From Lachnospiraceae bacterium (GTDB lineage Bacteria > Bacillota > Clostridia > Lachnospirales > Lachnospiraceae): a stretch of 64,000 bases of DNA. Positions 24,701-32,915 of this stretch are shown in pieces (within the stretch, counting starts at the first letter, position 1; the number at the start of each line of letters is the position of its first letter). The notes below the pieces were generated by a model. It was given only the letters and a program-made list of their open reading frames with translations. It ran no database searches and was not told where the DNA came from. The translations under genes were made by a program, and so were the position numbers. The stretch is from positions 109,944 through 173,943 of the forward strand of contig JAHZFJ010000001.1 in NCBI GenBank assembly GCA_019421365.1, given 5' to 3'.

Positions 24701-26552
24701 AATAGGAAGGGACACCTATCGATTGCTAAAGATGGTTCACTCCTTAGATCGAGATTTTATACCAGTATCATTAATAAGTGCTGTATCAAACGCTTCAGAA
24801 CCATTTATTACTATAGTGGGGAGTGCTTATATTATTGATTCCCTATTGTTAGGAGACTGGAAGAAAGCGATATTACAAGCAGCAGTAATGATTGTGTTAA
24901 CTGGTCTAGTAGGAATTCTATCTAGCTATATTAATCAAGTAATAGAAGTGAAAAGTATGACTATTAATCGGAAATGTAACAGTAAAATTCTTTTAAAAGC
25001 AATTTCACTTGACTATGCAACATTTGAAGATAAAAAGAATCTAGAAGAATTTCAAGCAGCAGATTATAATGTATCTCGTAATGGTGGATTTGGTAGGTAT
25101 ATGCTTTACTTTACAGAAATATTGACAGGTGCTGTTGGATTTTTAGTTTCAATTATTATGTTAGTGAAACTTTGTCTTGAGGAAGTGGAATTAGCAGGAT
25201 TCCTTGGAGTCATCACTTCAAGAATAGGATCTTTGACATTAATAGGTGTACTGATTTTAATATTAGCAGTAATCTATTCCACTTTATCAAAAGATATTCG
25301 AAAGAAAAATTTCTCCATGTACCAGGAGATGATGGATATCAATCAAAAGATGGAATTTATGACAATGGAACTCACTATGGATGTTGACTACGCAAAAGAA
25401 ATCCGCTTATATCGAATGCGAGGAATGATTTATGCGGAATGGAAAAAACTTAATATAGAAATTATTTCGTTCTACCAACAGTTTTGGAAGACTACAAGAA
25501 GATTCTTAATGACAACCTCTTTCTTGAATGATCTAGTTTTGCTACTAGCGTATCTTTTTGTTATTGTTAAAACATATGTGGGGGCAATATCTATAGGAGC
25601 ATTTACTCGGTATGTTGGAGCAGTCAGACAGATGAATACATCGCTTAGAGCAGTCATTGAGGCGTTGAACGAATTTCAACTTTGCCAATCATATTTGTCC
25701 TTTTATACCGGATTTCTAGATAAAAAGAATAAGTTAGATACGGGTTCCTTGCCAGTTGAGAAGCGTAAAGATAATGAATATGAGTTCGAGTTTCATCATG
25801 TAAGTTTTAGATATCCTGAATGTGAGGAATACATACTAAAAGATGTATCAGTTAAATTAGATATGAAAAATCGCTTTGCTGTAGTTGGTCGTAATGGTGC
25901 AGGGAAGACAACATTTATTAAATTACTTTGCAGGTTATATGATGTTACAGAAGGTAAGATTACCTTAAATGGGGTGGATATTCGAAGCTATGATTATCAA
26001 GAATATCTAAATCTCTTTGCCACAGTATTCCAGGACTTCTCCTTGTTCTCCATATCGGTAAAGGATAATGTGGGTTGTAGTGAGAATATTGAGGAAGAGA
26101 AGATCTGGAAGGTCTTAGAATGTGCTGGCGTTAAGGAGAAAATCGATAATATGTCTAGTAGGTTAGACACGCAATTATTTCATAATTCAGGCGAAGGTGA
26201 AGATATCTCCGGTGGTGAGGCTCAAAAGATTGCTATTGCTAGAGCACTATATAAAGATGCACCATTTGTTATCTTAGACGAACCTACTGCAGCGCTTGAT
26301 CCAATAAGTGAACATGAGATCTATACTCGTTTTAATGAGATGGTTCATGATAAAACTAGTATCTATATATCTCATAGAATGAGCAGCTGCCGTTTCTGTG
26401 ATGATATATTGGTTTTTGACAAAGGAATGTTAGTACAAAGAGGAAGTCATGAAACTTTGATGAATGAGCAAGATAAAATCTACGCGAAACTCTGGAATGC
26501 TCAGGCAAGATATTATGCTGATGAAGTAGATGAGGGATTATGTGAATTGTAA
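24684..26552 (+). CDS. ABC exporter-type protein, second of tandem pair
   Basis: A 622-residue paralog of the previous protein, start at 24684 after AAAAGGAGGTGG. Features: membrane region in residues 30-330, Walker A GRNGAGKTT, signature ISGGEAQKIAIARAL and VILDEPTAALDPISE. Both subunits keep the Glu after Walker B, so both ATP sites could be active. No protease-type leader-peptidase domain is seen, so precursor cleavage, if any, would be done by another protein such as the LspA-like enzyme upstream. Confidence 0.86.
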   Translation: MKQASKIGRDTYRLLKMVHSLDRDFIPVSLISAVSNASEPFITIVGSAYIIDSLLLGDWKKAILQAAVMIVLTGLVGILSSYINQVIEVKSMTINRKCNSKILLKAISLDYATFEDKKNLEEFQAADYNVSRNGGFGRYMLYFTEILTGAVGFLVSIIMLVKLCLEEVELAGFLGVITSRIGSLTLIGVLILILAVIYSTLSKDIRKKNFSMYQEMMDINQKMEFMTMELTMDVDYAKEIRLYRMRGMIYAEWKKLNIEIISFYQQFWKTTRRFLMTTSFLNDLVLLLAYLFVIVKTYVGAISIGAFTRYVGAVRQMNTSLRAVIEALNEFQLCQSYLSFYTGFLDKKNKLDTGSLPVEKRKDNEYEFEFHHVSFRYPECEEYILKDVSVKLDMKNRFAVVGRNGAGKTTFIKLLCRLYDVTEGKITLNGVDIRSYDYQEYLNLFATVFQDFSLFSISVKDNVGCSENIEEEKIWKVLECAGVKEKIDNMSSRLDTQLFHNSGEGEDISGGEAQKIAIARALYKDAPFVILDEPTAALDPISEHEIYTRFNEMVHDKTSIYISHRMSSCRFCDDILVFDKGMLVQRGSHETLMNEQDKIYAKLWNAQARYYADEVDEGLCEL

Positions 26553-26605
26553 CATTCATTGAGGGAAATGGATAAAGTAAAAAGCTGCGAATTAATAACA
26601 AAATA

Positions 26606-26634
26606 TTGTGAAAGTAACATAATCTTGGTATACT
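26606..26634 (+). promoter_or_regulatory. Promoter upstream of the 25-residue small ORF
   Basis: TTGTGA and TATACT are 17 bases apart, giving a start near 26641. Confidence 0.7.
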
Positions 26635-26645
26635 AAGTATTAACT

Positions 26646-26658
26646 ATCGTTGAACGAT
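26646..26658 (+). promoter_or_regulatory. Palindromic operator-like site
   Basis: ATCGTTGAACGAT is a perfect inverted repeat (ATCGTT/AACGAT around one base) located just after the predicted transcription start, a position suited to repression. The binding protein is unknown. Confidence 0.5.
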
Positions 26659-26732
26659 TCTTATTAAGATAAGATATAGAATAGTTTGGTATAAGAAATA
26701 TTTTCATCAAACCACAGAGGGAGGATCTTAAT

Positions 26733-26810
26733 ATGTTAGAATATTTGTTAAGTATTAAAAAATCAAGTATGAGTCCAAAAACACTCTATGCAACACAGCA
26801 CATATATTAG
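26733..26810 (+). CDS. Small ORF of 25 residues, possible leader peptide
   Basis: ATG to TAG, product starting MLEYLLSIKKSS and ending QHIY. It has a very good RBS (GGGAGG eight bases before), a 17-spaced promoter and an operator-like palindrome upstream. Its last seven codons lie in sequence able to form two mutually exclusive hairpins, which is the layout of translation-controlled leaders. It does not resemble AgrD (no Cys/Ser-ring context). A signalling peptide is an alternative. Family not recognised. Confidence 0.5.
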   Translation: MLEYLLSIKKSSMSPKTLYATQHIY

Positions 26811-26866
26811 TGAGCGATTCGGTGCATAGAGCGATTATTGAATCGCAAATATATGAATGTGTTGCA
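26784..26866 (+). promoter_or_regulatory. Alternative hairpins downstream of small ORF
   Basis: Fold 1: TGCAACAC (26789) with GTGTTGCA (26859), CATATATT with AATATATG, and GCGATTC with GAATCGC, a long interrupted stem. Fold 2: CTCTATGCA (26784) with TGCATAGAG (26823), nine perfect pairs that share TGCA with fold 1 and therefore exclude it. The region lies between the small ORF and the CD3324-type gene. Confidence 0.6.
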
Positions 26867-26908
26867 CTCTAATAAATGTTCAATTGATTATTAGAAGGAG
26901 TGATCCAC

Positions 26909-27172
26909 ATGTCATATGTAAACGCTAAAGAAGTTTTTCCTGAGGAACTTTTAATTGAAATCCGTAAGTATTTTAATAGCGGTCTATTATATATTCCGCT
27001 TTCTGAAGACGAGTATAAGGAATGGGGAAGCAATACCACAACGAAAAGCCTCTTAGAAGAGAGAAATAGGGAAATCAAAAGCAAAAAGCAAGAGGGATAC
27101 AAGATAGAGGAACTTATGAAGGAATATCATCTTTCATACGATTCTGTAAAAAGAATATTATACAGGCGTTAA
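26909..27172 (+). CDS. CD3324-family helix-turn-helix protein
   Basis: An 87-residue protein starting at 26909 (AAGGAG eight bases upstream). The MSYVNAKEVFPEELLIEIRKY start, YIPLSEDEYKEWG middle and C-terminal YKIEELMKEYHLSYDSVKRIL helix-turn-helix match a small Mor-like family common in clostridia (often annotated CD3324). Function is not established; DNA binding is likely. It follows a structured leader with a small ORF. Confidence 0.78.
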   Translation: MSYVNAKEVFPEELLIEIRKYFNSGLLYIPLSEDEYKEWGSNTTTKSLLEERNREIKSKKQEGYKIEELMKEYHLSYDSVKRILYRR

Positions 27173-27185
27173 TGTTTCTATATAG

Positions 27186-27220
27186 AAGAGGGGCGGTCTT
27201 AAGTGACAGTTCCTCTTTTT
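27186..27220 (+). terminator. Terminator after CD3324-type gene
   Basis: AAGAGG pairs with CCTCTT across a loop of about 20 bases, followed by TTTTT. The stem is short. Confidence 0.6.
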
Positions 27221-27350
27221 GTGCTATAAATGGTTTAAATCAAGATAGCACTAGATGAAATCGGTAGAATTGAGTAGTATGTTGATATAAAATAGTAAAT
27301 ATAGCGATTCTGCTGTAACGAATATAGTAATGCGAGAGGGAGAATAGATT

Positions 27351-27797
27351 ATGAGAGAAGAATTTTGTCTTTTACCAATGAACAGTAGTAACTTGAATAG
27401 ATGCGTAGATTTATTTATAGAGACTTTTTCTAAAGAACCGTGGAACGATGTATATGATTCCAGAGAACAGGTGGTTACATTTTTTGAAAACTATAGGAAC
27501 AATAATTATTTTCTTGGATATGTTCTAATGAAAGAGGAGGAAGTTATTGCATTAAGTTTAGGAGAAAGAAAGCCTTGGATCAATGGAATGGAATATTATA
27601 TTGACCAGTTTTGCGTTAGTAGAGAATTTCAAGGAAATGGAATCGGAAGTTATTTCTTAAATTGTATTGAATCGAATATTAGAAAAGAGGGGATGAATGC
27701 TATTATCTTAATGACGGATCGGGGCTTCCCTTCGGAAAGATTTTATAAAAAGAATGGCTTTACCGAATGTGAAGAGATTATTTTTCTTGCAAAGTAA
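27351..27797 (+). CDS. GNAT-family N-acetyltransferase
   Basis: A 148-residue acetyl-CoA-dependent transferase. The CoA-binding motif is FCVSREFQGNGIGSYFLNCIE (Q/RxxGxG/A form) near residues 87-105, and the C-terminal FYKKNGFTECEEIIFLAK is typical. GAGGGAG precedes the start. The substrate is unknown. Confidence 0.83.
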   Translation: MREEFCLLPMNSSNLNRCVDLFIETFSKEPWNDVYDSREQVVTFFENYRNNNYFLGYVLMKEEEVIALSLGERKPWINGMEYYIDQFCVSREFQGNGIGSYFLNCIESNIRKEGMNAIILMTDRGFPSERFYKKNGFTECEEIIFLAK

Positions 27798-27829
27798 ATA
27801 TCCATATAAAATAATAGAAAATTTAAAGG

Positions 27830-27897
27830 AATTTGATAGAAGAATTTAATAAAAGAAATTTGATAAAAGAAATTTGATAAAAGAAATTTGATAAAAG
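27830..27897 (+). repeat. 14-bp tandem repeat array
   Basis: About five head-to-tail units of AAATTTGATAAAAG, the last three identical and the first two degenerate. It lies between two GNAT genes and could vary in number by slippage. It is not CRISPR because there are no spacers. Confidence 0.85.
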
Positions 27898-27977
27898 GAT
27901 TGGTTTAGAGGGTGACAACGTACTGTGGAGAATCTAATACAGTGGCTACTATATTAGTAGGGAAGGAGTAAACAAAA

Positions 27978-28490
27978 ATGAAAATAGAATTACAAAAAGT
28001 TGATTTAGAAGAAAAAGAAATATTAAAAAATCTTTTAGAAAAATATGAATATGAATTCTCTCAATGGACCAATAAAGGAGTTAATAAATTAGGCTTATAT
28101 GGTTATAAATATCTTGATTTTTACTGGACAGAGGAAAGTCGTTATCCTTTCTTTATAATGGTAGATAATGCATTAGCTGGTTTTGTAATGATTAACGATT
28201 TCCCAGAAGCGGATGAAGAAGTAGATTATGTGATATCAGAGTTTTTTGTCATGTATAAGTATAGAAGACTAGGAGTTGGAAGAATTGCAGCGTTTAAAGC
28301 CTTTGATAGTTTTAGAGGGCGTTGGCAGTTAAAGAGACATCCAAAAAACAAAGCGTCTGTTTATTTTTTGGATAAGGTCGTTAAGGAATATACAAAAGGT
28401 GATTATCGACTAGTTGAAGGTTATAAGGATACAGAATTTGAAGATGGGACATTAGGAGATGTTTTCTTTTTTGACAATAGAAAGGTATAG
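27978..28490 (+). CDS. GNAT-family N-acetyltransferase (second)
   Basis: A 170-residue acetyltransferase with the CoA-loop region YKYRRLGVGRIAAFKAFDSF and the downstream WQLKRHPKNKASVYFLDKV that are typical of a clostridial/bacillar GNAT subgroup of unknown substrate. Start follows GGAAGGAG. The next gene begins eight bases after its stop, so the two are likely co-transcribed. Confidence 0.82.
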   Translation: MKIELQKVDLEEKEILKNLLEKYEYEFSQWTNKGVNKLGLYGYKYLDFYWTEESRYPFFIMVDNALAGFVMINDFPEADEEVDYVISEFFVMYKYRRLGVGRIAAFKAFDSFRGRWQLKRHPKNKASVYFLDKVVKEYTKGDYRLVEGYKDTEFEDGTLGDVFFFDNRKV

Positions 28491-28498
28491 GTATAATA

Positions 28499-29308
28499 AT
28501 GAATGAGATTAATTCAAACAAAGAAGCTTGGGGGCAATTATCAAAAGATCACTATAACACGTTCTTGAATCAGTATCGTATGAATAGATTTCTATTGAAT
28601 TCCTATATACAACAAGAATTAGGTGATATTAAAGGTAAGAAAATAATTCATTTGCAGTGCAATACAGGAGCTGATACAATTAAGTTAGCACAGATGGGTG
28701 CGAGACGTGTAGTTGGTGTAGATTTGGTCCCAGATAATATATTTTACGCAAAGCAGTTAGCAAAAGATTTAGAAGCAGAACATGTAGATTTTATTGAATC
28801 AGATATCATGAAATTGGCAGAGATTCATGAGGATACATACGATATCGTGTTTACTTCTGAGGGAGCACTAGGTTGGCTTCCTGATTTGAATGTCTGGGCA
28901 AATACGATTCGTAAATTATTGAAAGAGGATGGATATCTATATGTTTTTGATTCTCATCCGTTTTTCTTAACATTTGATGAAAGCAAAGTAGGAAAAGAGA
29001 TCTACGAGATTAAATATCCTTATCTTTCAAAAGAACCAGATGTGTGTGATACAATTGGTGGTTATGCTTCGGAAGTAAAAGAAGGGGCTAAAAATTACTT
29101 TTGGCTGCATACGGTATCTGATATTATTAATGCGCTAACAAAAGCGGGATTACATATTGAGTTTTTTAATGAATTTTCTGAGAATTTTTATAATACAGGT
29201 GATATGCGTCCGATAGAAGGAAAAGGGTTATATGAATACGCTCATAACAAAGACAAGTATCCTATGTCCTTTAGTTTGAAAGCATCAGTGTATAAGAATT
29301 CGTATTAG
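28499..29308 (+). CDS. Class I SAM-dependent methyltransferase
   Basis: A 269-residue methyltransferase with the SAM motif I as IHLQCNTGADTIKLAQMGA near residues 50-68, the acidic VVGVDLVPDNI at the end of strand 2, and the post-motif DIVFTSEGALGWLPD. The methyl acceptor is unknown. It lies with GNAT, ACT and AraC genes in a small accessory group. Confidence 0.82.
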   Translation: MNEINSNKEAWGQLSKDHYNTFLNQYRMNRFLLNSYIQQELGDIKGKKIIHLQCNTGADTIKLAQMGARRVVGVDLVPDNIFYAKQLAKDLEAEHVDFIESDIMKLAEIHEDTYDIVFTSEGALGWLPDLNVWANTIRKLLKEDGYLYVFDSHPFFLTFDESKVGKEIYEIKYPYLSKEPDVCDTIGGYASEVKEGAKNYFWLHTVSDIINALTKAGLHIEFFNEFSENFYNTGDMRPIEGKGLYEYAHNKDKYPMSFSLKASVYKNSY

Positions 29309-29345
29309 ATAGGTAAATATTTATGGAGAAGAAGGAGTTATAAAC

Positions 29346-29711
29346 ATGGAGATTAAGATAATAGAGCAAGAATTTTCAGTTTGCAAAGTTAAGGATTTTT
29401 CTGAAGTAGATTTATCAGATGAATATTGTTTTCTTAGTAAAACCGACGAAGAATTGTCGCTAGTTTGTAGTACTAAAGCAGTTCCCGATAATATTGTCGA
29501 ATGTGATAATGGCTGGAGAGCATTTAGAATTCAAGGGATTCTGGAATTTTCTCTAATTGGTATTTTATCAAAGATATCTACTTTGCTAGCAGAGAATAAA
29601 ATTGGAATCTTCGCCATATCCACCTATAACACAGATTATATATTGACGAAGGAAGAAAACTATAATAGAGCAATTGCCATTCTTAAAGATAATGGATATG
29701 AAATAGTGTAG
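29346..29711 (+). CDS. ACT-domain protein
   Basis: A 121-residue protein whose C-terminal part (FSLIGILSKISTLLAENKIGIFAISTYNTDYILTKEE) matches ACT_7-type domains that bind small molecules, often amino acids, in stand-alone proteins near acetyltransferases. AGAAGGAG precedes the start. It may bind an effector; no partner enzyme is identifiable. Confidence 0.78.
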   Translation: MEIKIIEQEFSVCKVKDFSEVDLSDEYCFLSKTDEELSLVCSTKAVPDNIVECDNGWRAFRIQGILEFSLIGILSKISTLLAENKIGIFAISTYNTDYILTKEENYNRAIAILKDNGYEIV

Positions 29712-29800
29712 TAAGTAGAGGCTGACTTTTCTTTGCAACGATTGCGAGGAAGAATAATGCGTACAGTGTTATGATCTTTATAGAAAGGGGGGAGGTGTGA

Positions 29801-30670
29801 ATGAAGTACCTTGATGAGATGAACCTAGCAATGGATTATATTGAAGATAATTTGCAAGGTAAAACTGACTATGAAAAAATAGCACAAATAGCTTGTTGTT
29901 CGGTGTATCACTTCCAAAGAATGTTTACGTTTATGACGGATATCACATTATCTGAGTATATACGTCGACGGAAAATGACGATGGCGGCATTTGAGCTACA
30001 AAGTAGTAACATAAAGGTTATTGATCTTGCTTTTCGTTATGGATATGAATCACCAGAAGCTTTTTCCAGAGCGTTTCAAGGTATACATGGTATTACTCCT
30101 ACAGCAGCGCGCAGCTTAGGAGCGGATATCAAAGCATTCCCACGTATCTCTTTTCAAATTTCTATAAAAGGAGCGAGTGCCATGAATTACAAAATTGTTG
30201 AAAAAGAAGCGTTTCAGGTATATGGAATTGAAGATATTTTTGAAACAGTTAACGGAGAAAATCTAAAGAAAATACCTGAGTTTTGGCAAGAAAAATTATC
30301 TAATAAAGAATGTGCAAAGCTTGTTAAATCAGCAGGATATCCTAGTGTTGTTAATGCAGTTTGTGGGTATCGCAAGATGGAAGGAACTAAGTTTCCATAT
30401 ATGTTATGCGTAATGAAAACACCATTAAGTGATACTACAGGATATAGGGTAGTTGATGTTCCTAAAGCTACTTGGGTGGTTTTTGAAAATGAACCTCATA
30501 GCATAGAGGAAACTTCGGCTGCACTGCAAGAACTAGGTTCCCGTATCTATACGGACTGGTTACCAACTGCAAATTATGAACTTGTTGAAGGATATGATTT
30601 TGAGATGTACTACTCAGACTTTGGTAAATATCGCGAAGAAATATGGATTAGAGTCATTCCGAAAGATTGA
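29801..30670 (+). CDS. AraC-family regulator with GyrI-like effector domain
   Basis: A 289-residue regulator: two AraC helix-turn-helix motifs in residues 1-105 (KIAQIACCSVYHFQRMFTFMT; IDLAFRYGYESPEAFSRAFQGIHGITP), then a GyrI-like/effector-binding domain starting at about residue 128 (MNYKIVEKEAFQVYGIE). The layout is like Rob/TipA-type multidrug or stress regulators. Strong RBS AAAGGGGGGAGG. Confidence 0.87.
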   Translation: MKYLDEMNLAMDYIEDNLQGKTDYEKIAQIACCSVYHFQRMFTFMTDITLSEYIRRRKMTMAAFELQSSNIKVIDLAFRYGYESPEAFSRAFQGIHGITPTAARSLGADIKAFPRISFQISIKGASAMNYKIVEKEAFQVYGIEDIFETVNGENLKKIPEFWQEKLSNKECAKLVKSAGYPSVVNAVCGYRKMEGTKFPYMLCVMKTPLSDTTGYRVVDVPKATWVVFENEPHSIEETSAALQELGSRIYTDWLPTANYELVEGYDFEMYYSDFGKYREEIWIRVIPKD

Positions 30671-30687
30671 ATAACATAATGAAGTTA

Positions 30688-30731
30688 CAAAGACCTTCCC
30701 TGTACTGGTAAAAGTACCGGGAAGGTCTTTG
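30688..30731. terminator. Bidirectional terminator between convergent genes
   Basis: CAAAGACCTTCCC and GTAC pair with GTAC and GGGAAGGTCTTTG. It lies between the + strand AraC gene and the minus-strand response regulator gene and can serve both. Confidence 0.85.
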
Positions 30732-30735
30732 CATG

Positions 30736-31362
30736 TTATTGCTTATTCTTATAATAAAAGATAGCAATTTGTGTACGGTCGCGTAGATTTAATTTTTCAA
30801 GTATAAGGCTTATGTAGTTACGCACAGTTCCTTCACTTAAGAATAATGTTTCTGAGATTTCTTTGTTAGAGTACCCTTCCGCGATTTGCGTGATTAATTC
30901 GTATTCTTTCGTGGTGATACCATTATCTTCGTAAATTTTAGTTGAAGAAGATTGATTCATTAGTGTCGGCAATTTGGTAATAATCTCACTACCATATACG
31001 TTTTGTCCCATCTCAACTGCCTTAATTGAAGGAACAATACTTTCGTAATTTTGTTTTAGCATATATCCTTTAGCACCGATGTTCAAAGCTTTGATAATAT
31101 AATCATCATCTAAGAAAGTAGTTAGGTAAAGAATCTTTGCTTCAGGGTGTTTCTTTAAAATCACTTCACCTGCTTCAAGGCCAGTCATTCCCTCCATACG
31201 AATGTCCATAAGTACAACATCGGGTTTTAATTTCTCGTACAATTCTATTGCAGCCGCTCCGTTGTTATCTGTTTCAATAACAGTGATATCAGGATCTGCA
31301 GATAAGATTATCTTTAGTGATGAACAAACTAAATTATCATCATCAATTACCAAAATGTTCAT
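30736..31362 (-). CDS. NarL/FixJ-family response regulator
   Basis: A 208-residue response regulator: receiver domain with acidic residues at 7-9 and Asp53 (VVLMDIRMEGMTG), then a LuxR helix-turn-helix (GITTKEYELITQIAEGYSNKEISETLFLSEGTVRNYISLILEKL). It starts four bases after the kinase ORF and is the natural partner of that NarL-type kinase. The ABC-2 exporter genes transcribed divergently upstream are likely targets, by analogy with LiaRS/YxdJ-like and DesKR-like systems. Confidence 0.9.
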   Translation of the reverse strand: MNILVIDDDNLVCSSLKIILSADPDITVIETDNNGAAAIELYEKLKPDVVLMDIRMEGMTGLEAGEVILKKHPEAKILYLTTFLDDDYIIKALNIGAKGYMLKQNYESIVPSIKAVEMGQNVYGSEIITKLPTLMNQSSSTKIYEDNGITTKEYELITQIAEGYSNKEISETLFLSEGTVRNYISLILEKLNLRDRTQIAIFYYKNKQ

Positions 31363-31366
31363 ATTA

Positions 31367-32236
31367 TTATAGTCCTCCCTTTTTTGGAATAGTTATGAAT
31401 ATTTCAAAACCATTATCTGTAATGATATTAAAATTACCCTGAAAAGATTTGATACGATCGGCCATACTTTGTAATCCCATACCGTCACCTGTTTTGTTTT
31501 GCGACAGATACCATTTAGCTGTGGAAGTAAGAGTACCATTGTCGGCAATGATTAATTGATACATAGCGGGGTGCTCTAATAACTTAATAGATACGTTCGT
31601 TGCATTGGAGTGTTTCATAACATTGTTGAGAGATTCTTTCACAATATTAATTAAGCAACTCTTAATTTTAGCATCTGGTTGGCTAGTTAAATCATATTGA
31701 AAATTCACATGACAGAATGAAAAATCACTTGTAAGTTTATGAATGGCATTATATAAGTCGATAGATTCGTCATGCAAGTTGTGAATACTACTACGGATAC
31801 TATCCATCCCATCAGATATAGAGTCTCTTAGACCTGTTAAGGTTTCTTTTGTAATATCTTCTTTCGTTATGGTAAGTAAGGCACCGATTTGCAGTAGAGA
31901 TCTTGATAATAAGTGACCAATGTTATCATGTATTTCTTTTGAAATACGATTACGCTCGCTTAACATAGCAGCAGTAATTTCAATATCTTGATTCTCAAGT
32001 AACGTTTGATTTTGCTTCTCTAGTATCATTTCTAATTCTTTCGTATCATCACGAAGATGATTATATTCATTAATCAAGGTATTCTCTTTTTCAGATTTAT
32101 ATTTGATTAGTAAACCTGTTACAACCATTACGCAGAAGATGAATAATTTGTTGTTGTAATAGAAGTTAAAGTTAACAAAAAAAAGGAATGATAGCAAACA
32201 CAATGATTGATTGAAGCTCGATCGTGAATATATCAT
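31367..32236 (-). CDS. NarL-type sensor histidine kinase, catalytic part (frameshifted)
   Basis: This frame encodes one or two hydrophobic segments, a coiled coil, the HisKA_3 dimerisation box ERNRISKEIHDNIGH (His103 of this frame) and a HATPase domain (NVMKHSNATNV, DNG, GMGLQSMADRI). The ATG at 32234-32236 has no ribosome binding site and its first 20 residues overlap another frame, so it is probably not an independent start. The missing N-terminal membrane part is encoded in the adjoining frame; the two join at a run of eight T on the minus strand (32177-32184). Confidence 0.8.
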   Translation of the reverse strand: MIYSRSSFNQSLCLLSFLFFVNFNFYYNNKLFIFCVMVVTGLLIKYKSEKENTLINEYNHLRDDTKELEMILEKQNQTLLENQDIEITAAMLSERNRISKEIHDNIGHLLSRSLLQIGALLTITKEDITKETLTGLRDSISDGMDSIRSSIHNLHDESIDLYNAIHKLTSDFSFCHVNFQYDLTSQPDAKIKSCLINIVKESLNNVMKHSNATNVSIKLLEHPAMYQLIIADNGTLTSTAKWYLSQNKTGDGMGLQSMADRIKSFQGNFNIITDNGFEIFITIPKKGGL

Positions 32237-32462
32237 AAACCATAACTGGGAGGTAATATAGTAAAACCGGATAGAAGGAGCTAATTATTAAATACAATAC
32301 AAATATCCCTACATGAATCTGCTTTTTCTCGGTAGAAGAAGAGAGGCAAGTAAAGATAACAACAAGGAGAAAGTACACAATTGAATATGTACTGTTAAAG
32401 TTTAAAAAACAAAATGCACTACTGAGTGCTAGTAAAACTAGCTTATCTATAATCTCATTCAA
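32172..32462 (-). CDS. N-terminal membrane part of the NarL-type kinase (frameshifted fragment)
   Basis: A 96-residue, strongly hydrophobic frame with about four membrane segments, starting at TTG with GGAAGGGGG seven bases upstream. It stops (TAA) three bases after a T8 tract. A one-base loss in that tract, or a +1 shift, would join it to VNFNFYYNNK of the kinase frame and give a protein of about 365 residues with the usual multi-helix sensor plus kinase layout. It may be a real mutation, phase variation, programmed slippage or a sequencing error. Confidence 0.75.
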   Translation of the reverse strand: MNEIIDKLVLLALSSAFCFLNFNSTYSIVYFLLVVIFTCLSSSTEKKQIHVGIFVLYLIISSFYPVLLYYLPVMVYDIFTIELQSIIVFAIIPFFC

Positions 32463-32540
32463 TGGTATACCCCCTTCCTTAGATTAACCTTTCAATATGT
32501 ACGTAGCTTGATTTGTCGACATGCATTGAAACCTTCTTAA

Positions 32541-32569
32541 ACTATACCATCCAAAAATTGAAACCACAA
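32541..32569 (-). promoter_or_regulatory. Promoter of the two-component system
   Basis: Read on the minus strand, TTGTGG and TATAGT are 17 bases apart, about 80 bases upstream of the TTG start of the kinase. Confidence 0.65.
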
Positions 32570-32668
32570 TAAAAATCATATATTACATTTGTCACATTTA
32601 TATATGACGGTTTACACTAGAGACGATTCCCATATCATGGTATAGTTATGCTAGTTAATTAATTTTTA

Positions 32669-32875
32669 GTTACTCAAACTTCCCATATAAAAACTTCAAT
32701 TAAAGTAGGTAACTGCTATGTTCATAAGAAAAACTATCTGAACACGTCAGCACTTGATTTCGCAACGCAAATCCTAGTACTGCTACGTGTGAAGTAAGTG
32801 AAAGCGGGTTTTTCGTTGAATATAGCAGTTACCTACTAATCAGAATCTTCAAGTGGGAAGTTTAAGATTAGTAAC
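32669..32875 (+). repeat. Large structured intergenic element (long member of family B)
   Basis: Nested inverted repeats: GTTACT/AGTAAC, AAACTTCCCA (32676)/TGGGAAGTTT (32854), AGTAGGTAACTGCTAT (32704)/ATAGCAGTTACCTACT (32822) with 16 perfect pairs, GAAAAAC/GTTTTTC, ACACGTCAGCA/TGCTACGTGT with a bulge, and GATTTCGC/GCAAATC. Flanks match the short element at 13988-14056. It occupies the gap between the minus-strand sensor promoter and the ABC-2 exporter genes, 40 bases before the latter. It could be a leader RNA or a palindromic mobile repeat. Confidence 0.75.
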
Positions 32876-32915
32876 AAATTATGGATAATCTGTGTTGAAT
32901 GATGGAGGAAAATGT

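Noticed and set aside
27830..27897. CRISPR array
   Set aside because: The 14-bp units are head to tail with no unique spacers and no cas genes are in the window.
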